A stretch of DNA of 64,000 nt from Clostridia bacterium (GTDB lineage: Bacteria > Bacillota > DSM-521 > Neomoorellales > SLTJ01): the NCBI GenBank assembly GCA_004347685.1, contig SLTJ01000028.1, positions 164,939 to 228,938 of the forward strand, written 5' to 3'. The notes beneath the pieces are model-generated. The model saw only the letters and a list, made by a program, of their open reading frames with translations. It was not told the origin of the DNA and did not search any database. The position numbers and the translations under genes were made by a program. Position 1 is the stretch's first letter; each line of letters begins with the position of its first letter. Positions 17,395 through 26,551 of this stretch are shown here, piece after piece.

Positions 17395-19337
17395 GTTCCG
17401 CTGGCTGCATCTTTCAGGGGCGGGAACCAGGCTCTGAGCAGCCGGGCCAGCAGTTCCCAGACCAGGATCAATACCAGCCCCAGGATCATTCCGAGCCACA
17501 GCCCGTGGACCAGGCGCAGGGCCGAGACGGCCAGCGGGGTATGGACGTGGGCAAAGGTGTTCACCAGCGATACCTGGCCGATGCTGCCGACGAGCAAGAG
17601 CGGCAGGTACCGGTCACGGTAGCCGGTGTACATGGCCAGGAGCATGAAGGGATGGCCGATGAGGAACTCCTTGGTTCGCGGCCGCACCCCCAGCCAGTTG
17701 TCCAGGAAGTGACGCAGGGCCAGTTCCACCCCGGAGACGCTGGCGGCTTCGTTACCTGTCCTGGTTATGTAAACCAGACCAACTACGGCCAGGATGACCG
17801 CCACGACTACGTATTTTACCAGCACCCGGGCTTGCCAGAAGTCCCGCAGCCGCCGGCTCCAGAGCCGGGGTTCCTCTCGGAGTAGCCAGAAGTAGAGGGC
17901 CACCAGGACCAGGGGTACGGCATGGGCCGGCTTGACACCCCGGAATTCGTTCAGCTTGAGCATGAAACCCACGTCGCTGATCAAGCCCACCATGAGCAAG
18001 GCCCCTAGGAGGGAAAGGGCGGTCATGGGGAGCAGGCGGATAAGAGCCGCGGTCCGCGGCAAGGGCCGGCGCGGGAAGAGAAGGCAGATGGAGAGGGTGG
18101 GGAAGATCACCACCGCGGCAAAGGCCATGGCCTGGCGGGCCGGCAGCAATTGCCAGCCGCTGGCCAGGACGCCGGCCCACCCCAAAACGGCCAAGAGACC
18201 TAGAGCGAGTCCCAGGCGGGGAAGGCTGGCCAGGCGCAGCAGCCATATCCCGCCCGCGATGACCGCCAGTCCGGCCAGGAGCAGGGTTATTCTGGATACG
18301 GGGAGGTCCCCGAACGGCTCCGGCGCCCCGAGGATAAAGCCGTCTGCCCGCAGGCGGGCCGCCAGGCCATCAATAAATGATAGGTTTGTCGCCACCGGAT
18401 CTCCGGGGCGGTCGGTGAAAAAGCGGATGAGGAGGACGCGGATATTCCGTTCAGTTACCGCCAGCTCCATCCGCTCCGTCACTTCGCCAGGCGACATTAC
18501 TTTCATCTCGCCGGGGGAAACGGCATGCAGGCGCGTGGCATCCTTGTCCAGGATGCGGGCCAACTGGGTCAGGCCTTCCTGGGGGAAGAACTCGACGAGC
18601 CCCACCGGGGCCTGCAGGGCCCGGATACCTGCGGATAGTTCCGGTAAGGCTTCCGGGTATCCGGGCAGCCGGGCGTCATTGAAAAATACCGCCGCAAGGC
18701 TGCCCTGATATGGGGAAAAGGATTCTAGTGTCTGTTGCACCCGGGCCGGCGTGGCCCGGGGCCAGGAGCGTACCTGGATCATGAGGCCCAGCCCCAGCCG
18801 CTCCGCCTCGTTCATGGCCTCCCGGGGAAAACCCAGGCCGACGGCGCTCAGGGCGTTAGGCGAAAGGGGCACGCCCACGACAAAGCGGGAGGGGTCTACC
18901 GGTCCCAGGTCGGTGAAGCCAGGCACCTTAATGGCTAGCTGTTCCCGCACCTGGTGGTAGGTGGACTCGTCCCAGATAACCAGATATGTAAAGTCGGGAT
19001 TGACTGGCAAACGCCGGGTGCGGATGGTTTCTTCCCACCCGGGGTCAGCCAGCAAAGAGTAGCCGCTGCGTGTTTCCAATTTCTGGCCTGCGAGGTCGCC
19101 TAGGGTCTGCTCTTTAAAAAAGACGGCAGTAATCCCGTGCTCGTGCAGGTCACGGAAGATCTCAGGGTCGGTCAGGCCGGCATACCTGGCCAGTTCGCCC
19201 GCCGACGCGTATTCTGCGGCCAGGGACACTGTCTTGTTGGCCTGTTCAACCCGGTATCTGGCTAGGCCCTGGCCCAGGGACGCTATTGCCCCTAGAACCA
19301 AAATTATTGCCAGGAGCGCAGATATCCATTTGGGCAT
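17391..19337 (-). CDS. DUF5693 family membrane protein
   Basis: 648 residues. The N-terminal helix is followed by an extracytoplasmic TIM-barrel-like domain of about 310 residues (EIFRDLHEHGITAVFFKEQTL, FFNDARLPGYPEALPELSAGI). Then come about eight membrane helices (from about residue 345). It is the usual partner of csaB, with unknown biochemical role. The link to secondary wall polymer export or assembly is inferred from context only. The ATG start is clear and the stop overlaps csaB. Confidence 0.85.
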   Translation of the reverse strand: MPKWISALLAIILVLGAIASLGQGLARYRVEQANKTVSLAAEYASAGELARYAGLTDPEIFRDLHEHGITAVFFKEQTLGDLAGQKLETRSGYSLLADPGWEETIRTRRLPVNPDFTYLVIWDESTYHQVREQLAIKVPGFTDLGPVDPSRFVVGVPLSPNALSAVGLGFPREAMNEAERLGLGLMIQVRSWPRATPARVQQTLESFSPYQGSLAAVFFNDARLPGYPEALPELSAGIRALQAPVGLVEFFPQEGLTQLARILDKDATRLHAVSPGEMKVMSPGEVTERMELAVTERNIRVLLIRFFTDRPGDPVATNLSFIDGLAARLRADGFILGAPEPFGDLPVSRITLLLAGLAVIAGGIWLLRLASLPRLGLALGLLAVLGWAGVLASGWQLLPARQAMAFAAVVIFPTLSICLLFPRRPLPRTAALIRLLPMTALSLLGALLMVGLISDVGFMLKLNEFRGVKPAHAVPLVLVALYFWLLREEPRLWSRRLRDFWQARVLVKYVVVAVILAVVGLVYITRTGNEAASVSGVELALRHFLDNWLGVRPRTKEFLIGHPFMLLAMYTGYRDRYLPLLLVGSIGQVSLVNTFAHVHTPLAVSALRLVHGLWLGMILGLVLILVWELLARLLRAWFPPLKDAASGT

Positions 19338-19407
19338 CTCTATCTCGCCTCAAGTTGTGGTTTTTATGAACTTCACCTGGGCTAGCCGCCTGGGCTCACG
19401 TGCGCAA

Positions 19408-19430
19408 AGATACGCTGCACTCGCGTATCT
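19408..19430. other. Perfect hairpin in gap
   Basis: AGATACGC and GCGTATCT form an eight-base stem around a seven-base loop, between the 105-residue ORF and the DUF5693 gene. There is no T-run. The gap 19338-19485 holds nothing else recognisable. Confidence 0.45.
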
Positions 19431-19485
19431 GCATCGCCTTTGGCTAAGATGTTCTCGCGCCCCTCCGGGGCGTCTGCACCATCCT

Positions 19486-19803
19486 CTAGGCCTGCGAGGC
19501 TACTTCCCCTTGGGCCGTGGCCCCGGTGAGCTCGGCCAGCTTCTTTTGCCAGTAAGCCAGGCGCGTCTGCATATCGTCTACCAGGCGGCGGTCCACATCG
19601 GTGTTGTAGCCGGTTTCGGCTCTGGACTTGGCCTCCGCCAGGTACTCCTGATAAACATTGAGGGCCTGCTGGTAGAGCGTTAACGCATAGCGGGCCCTCT
19701 GTCTTTCATGTTCCCAGGGAGAACGGTACCATTCCCTGATAACTGCTTTTAACATGTCCAGGAAAATCTCGCCGTCGGTGAGAATATTAATTGACACCTG
19801 CAA
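19486..19803 (-). CDS. Hypothetical protein, helical, 105 residues
   Basis: The TTG (or GTG two codons later) follows GGGAGGG. The product is predicted helical and rich in Arg, Ala, Tyr and Glu (AVIREWYRSPWEHERQRARYALTLY, split over two helices). There is no membrane segment and no recognised domain. The position between the ABC exporter and the csaB unit gives no clear function. Confidence 0.55.
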   Translation of the reverse strand: MQVSINILTDGEIFLDMLKAVIREWYRSPWEHERQRARYALTLYQQALNVYQEYLAEAKSRAETGYNTDVDRRLVDDMQTRLAYWQKKLAELTGATAQGEVASQA

Positions 19804-19884
19804 TGTAAATCCCTCCCGGGCGATTTAGTGGTAGTTTTTACCTCGGACCGGTCGTTTAAACACTCTTTAACATAGTTTTCTCCC

Positions 19885-21717
19885 CTAAGGGCCAAAACCC
19901 TTCCCGGCGGACTGCAAAATTTTTTCTTCCTGGTCCGCCAGTTGCCACAGGCGCCAGTACAGGCCCCGGACGGCAAGCAACTGCCCGTGGGTGCCCTGCT
20001 CTACTATCTCCCCGTGATTCACCACCACGATGCGGGAGGCGTTTTGAATGGTGGAAAGGCGGTGAGCAATGACGATGGTGGTCCGGCCGGCTGTGGCCCG
20101 GGCCAGGGCCTGCTGGATGAGCTGCTCCGTCTGGCTGTCCACGCTGGCAGTGGCTTCGTCCAGGATAAGCACCGGCGGGTCTACCGCCAGGGCGCGGGCC
20201 AGGGCCAGCAACTGCCGCTGCCCCAGGCTAAGGTTCACCCCGCGTTCCCCCACCCGGGCTTCCAGCCCGCCCGGCAAGTCCCAGACGAAATCAGCCTGGG
20301 CCGCTTCAATGGCCCGGATGATACGGTCGCGGCTGGTGTCCGGGTTGCCCAGGATCAGGTTCTCGGCAATGGTGCCGGAAAAAAGGGAGACATCCTGCAG
20401 CACCAGGCCGATCTGGCGGCGCAGCAGTCCTTGCGGCATCTGGCGGATGTCCACGCCGTCCAGCCGGATTTCCCCCTGCTGAACGTCGTAAAAGCGCGTG
20501 ATGAGGCTGGCCATGGAGGTCTTGCCGGCCCCGGTAGGGCCGACCAGGGCCAGGGTCTCCCCCGGCCGGACAGCAAAGGTGATATCCCGCAGAACCCAGT
20601 GTGGCGGCTGGTAGGCAAACCAGACGTGGTCAAATTCGATTTCCCCCCGCCAGCGGGGCCGGACGATTACCTCCGGTGCGTCAACCACCGCCGGTTTTTC
20701 CTGCAAAAGCCCTAAGACCTTTTCCGCCGCGGCCATGGCCGCCTGCATGATAGTATACTTCTCGGCCATATCGTTAATGGGGCGGAAAAACTGCTGGGTG
20801 TAGTTGATCATGGCGTACAGCACCCCGAAGGTGACCAGATTCTGGATGACCTGACCGCCGCCGTACCAGACCAGCAGAGCAATCACCAGGGAATTGATCA
20901 GGTCCATGGTGGGCCGGAAGACGGCGCTTACGGTTAATTCCTGCATGGTGGCCTGGTAGTAATCCTGGTTGACCCGGGTGAATTGCTCGAAGTTGGCCCT
21001 TTCGCGTCCGAAGGCCTGGATCAGGCGCATGGCGGAAAGGTGCTCCTGGAGAAAGGAATTCACCCCGGCCAGGTGTAGGCGCACCTGGCGGTAAGCCTTG
21101 CGCGCCAGGTGGCGGTAAAGGGCGGTGGAAAGGGTGATCAGCGGGACGCCGACCAGGGCCAGGAGGGCCAGACGAGGGGCCAGGCTGAGCATGGCTATAG
21201 TTATGCCTACCAGGAGGAAGATGTCCTTAAAGAGGGTCACCAATACCTCGGTATAAAGCTGGTTCAGGGCCTGGGTGTCATTGGCCACCCGGGTCACCAG
21301 TTGCCCCACGGGACGGGTATCAAAGAAGGAGAGGGAGAGACGCTGCAGGTGGCTGAAGACCGCCTGACGCAGGCGGTAAATAACCCTCTGGCCGGCTAGT
21401 TGCAGCAGATAAGCCTGCCAGTAGTTGGTAAGAAAGACCCCGGCGGTGATCCCCAGATATATGCCGGCCAGGCGCACCAGGCCGGCCTGGGCCGCGACCG
21501 GGGGCCTGAGGAGGTAGTTGTCAATGGCGATCTTGAGAATATAGGGCGGGGCCAGTTCCAGCCCGGTGGAAGCCAGGATGAGGACACCAGCCAGGGCAAA
21601 GAGATGCCAGTCGGCGCGGGCGTAGCTCAAGAGCCGCCACAACAACCACAAGTCGAAGCCCCTTTTTTCTTCTTCTGCCAGGCCTGCCAGGCCTAAGCCC
21701 CTCTGATGGGGAGCCAC
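19885..21717 (-). CDS. ABC exporter half, catalytic NBD (TM288/BmrD-like)
   Basis: 610 residues: six membrane helices then an ATPase domain. Walker A is GPTGAGKT and the B region LILDEATASVD carries the catalytic Glu. The signature is NLSLGQRQ rather than LSGGQ. Such altered signature motifs are typical of one half of heterodimeric multidrug exporters, where only one ATP site is fully active. It is paired with the next gene 29 bases upstream. The substrate (drugs, lipids or peptides) is unknown. Confidence 0.9.
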   Translation of the reverse strand: MAPHQRGLGLAGLAEEEKRGFDLWLLWRLLSYARADWHLFALAGVLILASTGLELAPPYILKIAIDNYLLRPPVAAQAGLVRLAGIYLGITAGVFLTNYWQAYLLQLAGQRVIYRLRQAVFSHLQRLSLSFFDTRPVGQLVTRVANDTQALNQLYTEVLVTLFKDIFLLVGITIAMLSLAPRLALLALVGVPLITLSTALYRHLARKAYRQVRLHLAGVNSFLQEHLSAMRLIQAFGRERANFEQFTRVNQDYYQATMQELTVSAVFRPTMDLINSLVIALLVWYGGGQVIQNLVTFGVLYAMINYTQQFFRPINDMAEKYTIMQAAMAAAEKVLGLLQEKPAVVDAPEVIVRPRWRGEIEFDHVWFAYQPPHWVLRDITFAVRPGETLALVGPTGAGKTSMASLITRFYDVQQGEIRLDGVDIRQMPQGLLRRQIGLVLQDVSLFSGTIAENLILGNPDTSRDRIIRAIEAAQADFVWDLPGGLEARVGERGVNLSLGQRQLLALARALAVDPPVLILDEATASVDSQTEQLIQQALARATAGRTTIVIAHRLSTIQNASRIVVVNHGEIVEQGTHGQLLAVRGLYWRLWQLADQEEKILQSAGKGFGP

Positions 21718-21745
21718 ATTTTTCCCTCCAGCAAACCAGATAGTC

Positions 21746-23536
21746 TTATTCTTCGACCGGCCGGGTGCGGGCCGGACGCGGCCCAGCCTTCAGCCCTCCC
21801 AGGGCGAGTTTCTCTTCTTCCAGTAATTGCTGCTGCCGCAGGTGATAGTATAGACCCCGGCGGCGGTCGAGTTCGGCCGGTGTCCCGGCTTCCAGCAGCC
21901 GGCCGCCTTCCAGCACCAGCACATAATCGGCGTCCTCCACCGCAGCGACCCGGTGGGTAATGAAAATAGTTGTCCTGCCGGAGCGCAAGGTCTTGATATT
22001 GGCCAGGATCCGGGCCTCGGTACTGGTATCTACTGCTGACAAGCAGTCGTCCAGGAGCAGCAAGGGCGCGTTCCGAACCAGGGCCCGGGCCAGGGTGACG
22101 CGCTGGCGCTGTCCGCCGGAAAGGGTAAGGCCCCGCTCCCCCACCAGCGTATCCAGGCCGTCCGGGAAACCGGCCAGGTCTTCTTCCAGGCAGGCGGCCC
22201 GCACTGCGGCCGCAATATCTTCCGGGCCGAAGTCTCCGGCAAAAGCGATGTTCTCCCGGATGGGGGTGGAAAAGAGAAAGCCCTCCTGCGGCACCCAGGC
22301 CACGTTTTCCCTGATAGAAGCCAATGCCAGGTCCCGCACGTCTTGGCCGTCAAGGAACACCTGGCCTGGGGCCGGATCATAGAGACGGAGGATAAGGGCC
22401 GCCAGGGTGGACTTGCCGCTACCGGTACGGCCCACCACTCCTACCAGTTGCCCGGGTCGGAGGCTGAAACTGACCTCCTCCAGGGCCGGTCGCCGGTCCG
22501 GGGCATAGGAAAAGGTGACGTGGTTAAAAGCCACCTCCCCCGATAGCCTTTCGAGGTGGAGTGCCCCAGGGGCGTCCATGATGGCCGGCGGCGTGGTGAG
22601 GACGGCCTGGATGCGCTCCAGGGAGGCCGTACCCCGCTGGATTACGTTTATCACCCAGCCGATGGCCATGACCGGCCAGGAAAGCAACCCCAGGAAGCCG
22701 TTGAAGGTTACGAAGTCCCCCAGGCTCAGGGTACCGGCCACCACCCGGTTGCCGCCGTAGAACAGAGTGATCACCTGGCTAAGGCCGGCGAAAAACTGGA
22801 TCAGCGGGAAGAGGACGGCTGATACCCGGGCCAGGCTGACGTTGGCCTGCACGTTATCCTGGTTGACCCGGGTAAAGGCCTCGATTTGCGCCTCCTCCCG
22901 GGCGAAGGCCTTGACAATGCGGATTTGGGACAGGTTCTCCTGGGCAAATTCCGTCAGGTGGCCGAAGTGCTCCTGCACCAGGGTAAAGCGGCGGTGGATG
23001 ACCCGGCCCAGGACCAGCGCCGCCAAGGCCATAAAAGGGAAGGGCAGGAGGGCCAGGCCGGTGAGGCGCGCGTCAATGGTAACGAACATCAGCGCCAGGG
23101 TGCTGGCGGTGAGCACCAGAGAATCGGTGAGCATGACCGCCCCCATGCCGGTGGACATGCGGACCGCATCCAGGTCGTTGGTGGCCCTGGCCATGAGATC
23201 TCCGGTGCGGTGCCGGTCGTAAAAGGCCGGCTCCAGTTTCTGCAGGTGAGAGTAAAGCCCCTGGCGCATATCGTATTCCAGGCGCCGGGATACCCCCAAA
23301 AGCCGCATCCGCCACAGGTACCGGCCGGCGGCAATGGTCAGGGCCAGGCCCAGGATGAGCAGGGCATAATACAGCAGGTTCTCCCGGGTGAGGTGCTGTT
23401 TTTGCAATTCGTCAGCGATCCGGCCGAGCAAGCGCGGGGTGACGAGCTGGAGGAGGTCCACCGCCACCAGCAGGGCAATACCCTGGAAGTAAGTGCGGCG
23501 GTAAGGGCGGAGGATCTCCAGGATTCTCCATAGCAT
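21746..23536 (-). CDS. ABC exporter half, degenerate Walker B (TM287/BmrC-like)
   Basis: 596 residues with six helices and an ATPase domain. Walker A is GRTGSGKS and the signature is canonical LSGGQRQ. The Walker B end reads LLLLDDCLSAVD, with Asp in place of the catalytic Glu, as in TM287 and BmrC. With its neighbour it makes a textbook asymmetric heterodimer. It is the first gene of the pair on the minus strand and divergent from the ferredoxin gene. Confidence 0.9.
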   Translation of the reverse strand: MLWRILEILRPYRRTYFQGIALLVAVDLLQLVTPRLLGRIADELQKQHLTRENLLYYALLILGLALTIAAGRYLWRMRLLGVSRRLEYDMRQGLYSHLQKLEPAFYDRHRTGDLMARATNDLDAVRMSTGMGAVMLTDSLVLTASTLALMFVTIDARLTGLALLPFPFMALAALVLGRVIHRRFTLVQEHFGHLTEFAQENLSQIRIVKAFAREEAQIEAFTRVNQDNVQANVSLARVSAVLFPLIQFFAGLSQVITLFYGGNRVVAGTLSLGDFVTFNGFLGLLSWPVMAIGWVINVIQRGTASLERIQAVLTTPPAIMDAPGALHLERLSGEVAFNHVTFSYAPDRRPALEEVSFSLRPGQLVGVVGRTGSGKSTLAALILRLYDPAPGQVFLDGQDVRDLALASIRENVAWVPQEGFLFSTPIRENIAFAGDFGPEDIAAAVRAACLEEDLAGFPDGLDTLVGERGLTLSGGQRQRVTLARALVRNAPLLLLDDCLSAVDTSTEARILANIKTLRSGRTTIFITHRVAAVEDADYVLVLEGGRLLEAGTPAELDRRRGLYYHLRQQQLLEEEKLALGGLKAGPRPARTRPVEE

Positions 23537-23701
23537 GGACGTGGCCTCTTATCGGTTCTGGAGTATCTGGTCTAACGCAATATGGATTATAACATATTTT
23601 CATCTCCAGGAGGTAAGGGTTAAAAAGTTGCGGTCGGAAGGAGGAATAGGAAGCCGCCTGTAGAAGAAATTAAAGTTATCAAAAGGGGGGGATTGCCCAT
23701 T

Positions 23702-23923
23702 ATGGCGGAAAAGAAAAAGGAATACAAGTGGAGCTATGTGATTGATCCAGTTAAATGCATGAACTGCGCCACCTGCGAGGTAGAATGCCGTGACGATGCC
23801 ATTTATATCAAGGATTACGAGGCTTACGCTATCAACGAAGAGAACTGCACTCGTTGTGCCAAGTGTTACACGGCCTGCCCGGTGGAGGCGATCCAGCGGG
23901 TTCCGGTGAGCAAGGCCTCATAA
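23702..23923 (+). CDS. 2[4Fe-4S] ferredoxin-like protein
   Basis: 73 residues. Two cluster motifs: CMNCATCEVECRDDAI near residue 19 and CTRCAKCYTACPVEAI near 49. The first ends in C-R-D instead of C-P. The ATG at 23702 has GGGGGGGA nine bases upstream; a TTG at 23693 is too close to it. Likely a soluble low-potential electron carrier. The gene is monocistronic, followed by a hairpin at 23987. Confidence 0.88.
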   Translation: MAEKKKEYKWSYVIDPVKCMNCATCEVECRDDAIYIKDYEAYAINEENCTRCAKCYTACPVEAIQRVPVSKAS

Positions 23924-23986
23924 AGCCGGCGGTTTAACCTCTAACCTGCAAGAACCGCCTACGCCTGCCGGGCACAAGCACTAATG

Positions 23987-24015
23987 AAAATAGGTGGAAG
24001 GCACGAACCTATTTT
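23987..24015 (+). terminator. Terminator-like hairpin after ferredoxin gene
   Basis: A perfect nine-base stem AAAATAGGT / ACCTATTTT with an 11-base loop, followed by CTTGTT. It sits between the ferredoxin and FmdB-type genes. A short heptamer-like TAACCTCTAACCT stretch precedes it at 23935. Confidence 0.65.
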
Positions 24016-24044
24016 CTTGTTAACCTTGCCTGGGAGATGAGATA

Positions 24045-24266
24045 ATGCCGACCTACGACTTCAAGTGCAACCAGTGCGGCCACCGGTTTTCCCTGGTGAC
24101 CTCCATCAGCGGGCGCAAGAACGCCGTGTGTCCTGAATGCGCCAGCCGCGAGGTCACCCAGCTCCTGACCGGCTTTTTCTACGCCCGGCCAGGTGGCGAC
24201 GGGGCCGCAGCCAGCAGCGGCGGCAGTTGCTCCGGCGGCAGTTGCAGCAGTTGCTCCGGGTGCTAG
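24045..24266 (+). CDS. FmdB-type zinc ribbon protein
   Basis: 73 residues. The FmdB/CxxC_CxxC family start MPTYDFKCNQCGHRF and a second pair CPEC form a zinc ribbon. The tail is Gly-Ser-Cys rich (SCSGGSCSSCSGC), as in many family members. Some relatives are linked to formamidase regulation, but the function is generally unknown. It is convergent with the aminotransferase gene, 13 bases apart. Confidence 0.88.
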   Translation: MPTYDFKCNQCGHRFSLVTSISGRKNAVCPECASREVTQLLTGFFYARPGGDGAAASSGGSCSGGSCSSCSGC

Positions 24267-24279
24267 AAAACCGGCCCGC

Positions 24280-25131
24280 TCACCATCCGCCCTCGCTGCC
24301 TATCGCTTCCTGGTAGACCCGCGCCAGCCTCCGGGTGAGGGGGCCGGGACGGCCTGTTCCGACAGGCCGGCCTTCGAGGAAGGTTAAGGGCATGATGCCC
24401 ATGAGGCTGGAGGTGAGGAAGGCCTCCGGGGCCCCGACCAGTTCGCCCGGGGCCACCGGCCTTTCGGCCGCCGTCAACCCCACCCTGGAGGCGAGCTCCA
24501 GGACGTAGCGCCGAGTGATCCCCGGGAGCGGTCCTTCCTGGGGCGGTGGCGTCACCAGATAACCGTCCCCGATGACAAAAACGTTGCTCATGGCCCCTTC
24601 AGCCACCCGGCCTTCCAGGTTCAGCAGGATGGCCTCCTGCGCTCCCAGGGCCAGGGCTTCATCCTTGGCCAAGATATTTTCCAGGTAATTGAGGGATTTG
24701 ACCTGCGCCAGGGGCGAATGATGGTTGCGTCGCCAGCGGGAGATCGCCGCGGCAAAGCCCTGCGCGTAATCTTCTGCGGGGTAAGGTATGTGATCATAAG
24801 GCACTATTAGCAGGGTGGGCTCACGGCATGCGGCTAGGCGCCAGCCTTCCCCTGCCCCGCGGGTGACGGTGAGGCGGAGGTAGCCGCTCCCCAGCGCGGC
24901 GGCGGCCACCGTCTCCTGCACGGCTGCGGCCAGTTGCTCTCCCGACCAGGGCAGCTCCAGCCGGAGAATCCGGGCTCCGGCCGCCAGCCGCTCCAGGTGG
25001 GCGGCCAGGAAGACCGGGTGCCGGCCTACCACCAGGATGGTTTCAAAGAGACCGTCCCCGTAGGAAAACCCGTGATCAAAGACCGAAACCAGGGCCTTTT
25101 CTGCGGGCAATAGTTCTGCATTTAAGTACAT
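24280..25131 (-). CDS. Class IV aminotransferase (aminodeoxychorismate lyase or branched-chain type)
   Basis: 283 residues, PLP fold type IV. The start SVFDHGFSYGDGLFETI, the PLP lysine in QVKSLNYLENILAK, and EGAMSNVFVI with PLPGITRRYVLEL are conserved. It could release p-aminobenzoate in folate synthesis (PabC) or be a branched-chain or D-amino-acid aminotransferase. No pabA or pabB is nearby to decide. The start codon lies near 25131 with no strong ribosome site. Confidence 0.85.
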   Translation of the reverse strand: MYLNAELLPAEKALVSVFDHGFSYGDGLFETILVVGRHPVFLAAHLERLAAGARILRLELPWSGEQLAAAVQETVAAAALGSGYLRLTVTRGAGEGWRLAACREPTLLIVPYDHIPYPAEDYAQGFAAAISRWRRNHHSPLAQVKSLNYLENILAKDEALALGAQEAILLNLEGRVAEGAMSNVFVIGDGYLVTPPPQEGPLPGITRRYVLELASRVGLTAAERPVAPGELVGAPEAFLTSSLMGIMPLTFLEGRPVGTGRPGPLTRRLARVYQEAIGSEGGW

Positions 25132-25389
25132 AAGGCGCTTCAGCCGACGTCACCCCGCTCCATGCCTAATACTTCATTGTACTGCAGTGCGCCCACAAAT
25201 GCAACAAATAATCTGGGTTCGCTTCCAGGGGTCAAGAGCGGATAACTGGATAACCCCAAAAACATGGCCCGCTTCCTTCGCCCGCGGGAGAACAGAGACC
25301 GATGCGGGCGGGGTGGCCTGAGTGGTTACTGTCATCTTACCATATATCCCGGGCAAATAGCGGTGAAGTTTGTTTTGGAGGCCCAGGAC

Positions 25390-25545
25390 GTGAAAAAACG
25401 CCTGCAGAAAAAATACCAACACGAAGCGGCGGAAAGGACAAAGGGCGGCCCGGCAATTGCAGCCGGGCCGGCCGATGCGGGCCTGGAGCTGTTCCGGGCC
25501 GGTCGCTACCGGGAGGCGATCGCTGCCGCCCCAGGGAAAGATTAG
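25390..25545 (+). pseudogene. Truncated TPR-type protein start
   Basis: The GTG at 25390 has GGAGG at eight bases. The 51-residue product begins with a basic helix and then the start of a tetratricopeptide-like unit (AGLELFRAGRYREAIAA), where the frame ends abruptly. It looks like the 5' stub of a longer TPR gene cut at about 25541, where a nitrilase remnant abuts it from the other strand. The region 25132-25389 shows no gene. Confidence 0.5.
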
Positions 25546-25730
25546 CAGGTCCTCTCCGCTGGCAAAGTACCGGTTTCCTCCGCGGTCAGGTGTATTTTAC
25601 GGTAAGTGTAGTTGCTGCCGTCCGGGAGAATTACCGAGGCGGCATTGTAAACTTTCCCTTCCCTGGCCACGGGTTGGCCTACGATCACCCCTACCCCGAG
25701 TTCAACACCTTTATTAACTTTTCCAGGGTA
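25542..25730 (-). pseudogene. Carbon-nitrogen hydrolase (nitrilase family) remnant
   Basis: In one minus-strand frame the translation reads VELGVGVIVGQPVAREGK, VYNAASVILPDG and then YRKIHLTAEE. This is the middle of a nitrilase-superfamily protein (Lys of the Glu-Lys-Cys triad in YRKIHL). There is no start and the catalytic Cys region is missing; the frame stops at 25542. It is therefore a fragment, overlapping the small ORF 25691-25864 in another frame. Confidence 0.55.
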
Positions 25731-25864
25731 CGCCAGTCATCCTCACCCAGTGCTCTTTCCATATCCTCAGATAGCTTCTCCACCAGGTTGCTCAGCTCGT
25801 ATGGCTCCGATCCTTGAAGGGCATCGGCAAGCTGGCGGAGCAGTTCCCCAAACTGATTATCCAC
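25691..25864 (-). CDS. Small helical ORF, 57 residues
   Basis: A GTG start is preceded by AGGAGG with seven bases of spacing. The product is acidic and helical (FGELLRQLADALQGSEP, NLVEKLSEDMERALGED). The last codons overlap the nitrilase remnant frame, so the 3' end may be altered. The family is not recognised. Confidence 0.5.
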   Translation of the reverse strand: MDNQFGELLRQLADALQGSEPYELSNLVEKLSEDMERALGEDDWRTLEKLIKVLNSG

Positions 25865-26061
25865 TTTTTTTCCCTCCTAACCTGGATCACCCACCTTCAC
25901 CCCGAGGAAGGCGGTAATATAGCTTATGTAGCCGGAAACCTTTTGGCATGGTACCTGCAATTTTTTGCTGGTTTTTCTTATGATGGTTGGCAGGAAACTG
26001 GAACTGAATGTCGAAAATATGCCCAGGCGAGTTTCGGTGAAAACGAAAAGAAAACTCCTTC

Positions 26062-26145
26062 GCTAAGGGCAAACCTGTCGAAAGCCGGGGACGCAAAGCC
26101 GTGGGTCTAAGGCCGTACAGGCTATGACCGCCAGGCTGCCGGGGG
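26062..26145 (+). ncRNA. Cyclic-di-GMP-I (GEMM) riboswitch
   Basis: The core reads GGGCAAACC, a CGAAAG loop, GGGACGCAAAGCC, GGGTCTAAGGCC and GCTATGACCGCC in the right order. This matches the Vc2-type aptamer, including the conserved GCAAAGCC block and the GAAA tetraloop. A hairpin with T-run follows at 26161, so transcription control is likely. The next ORF on this strand is a short interrupted frame at 26297. Confidence 0.9.
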
Positions 26146-26160
26146 GCTTTGTTTGTGCTG

Positions 26161-26184
26161 GCAGCTATGGCTGCTGTTTTTATT
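26161..26184 (+). terminator. Attenuator hairpin after riboswitch
   Basis: GCAGC-TATG-GCTGC followed within two bases by TTTTTATTTT. It lies about 16 bases after the aptamer and fits an intrinsic terminator used as the expression platform. Confidence 0.75.
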
Positions 26185-26296
26185 TTGGGAGCGGGCCGCG
26201 AAGCCACGGGTATACACTTGATAGCCACAAACATGTGGCTTTCAGTTGGCGGCCGAAACCGTTCATAACCACAGTTCAGTCGGAGGGAGCAAAGAA

Positions 26297-26494
26297 GTGG
26301 AAGAACTGGGTGGACTGCTTGAAGAAATGACGCGGTTAGGATATCACCATGACGAAGCTTTAGCTCTTTCTGGACTTGCGGGAGTAAAACACCCTACCCA
26401 GAGGTAAGTAGAGGCAGCCTGCGAAAGGTTGCTGGAACAGATTACCTTTGCTAAGGCCTGCATAGAAAGCATTAAGGCAGAGCATCGCGGGTAA
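26297..26494 (+). pseudogene. Riboswitch-controlled short ORF interrupted by a stop
   Basis: A GTG with GGAGGG upstream opens a 36-codon frame (VEELGGLLEEMTRLGYHH, DEALALSGLAGVKHP) ending in TAA at 26405. The same frame continues for 28 codons (ACERLLEQITFAKACIES) to a TAA at 26492. The first part faintly recalls the short helical hairpins of Spo0E-type proteins, but this is weak. It could be a 65-residue gene with a nonsense mutation or two tiny genes. Confidence 0.45.
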
Positions 26495-26551
26495 ACAGTG
26501 GAAAATGATACTACTGCCTGGCCGGAAGGGCATCCGGTCAGGCCTACCTGG

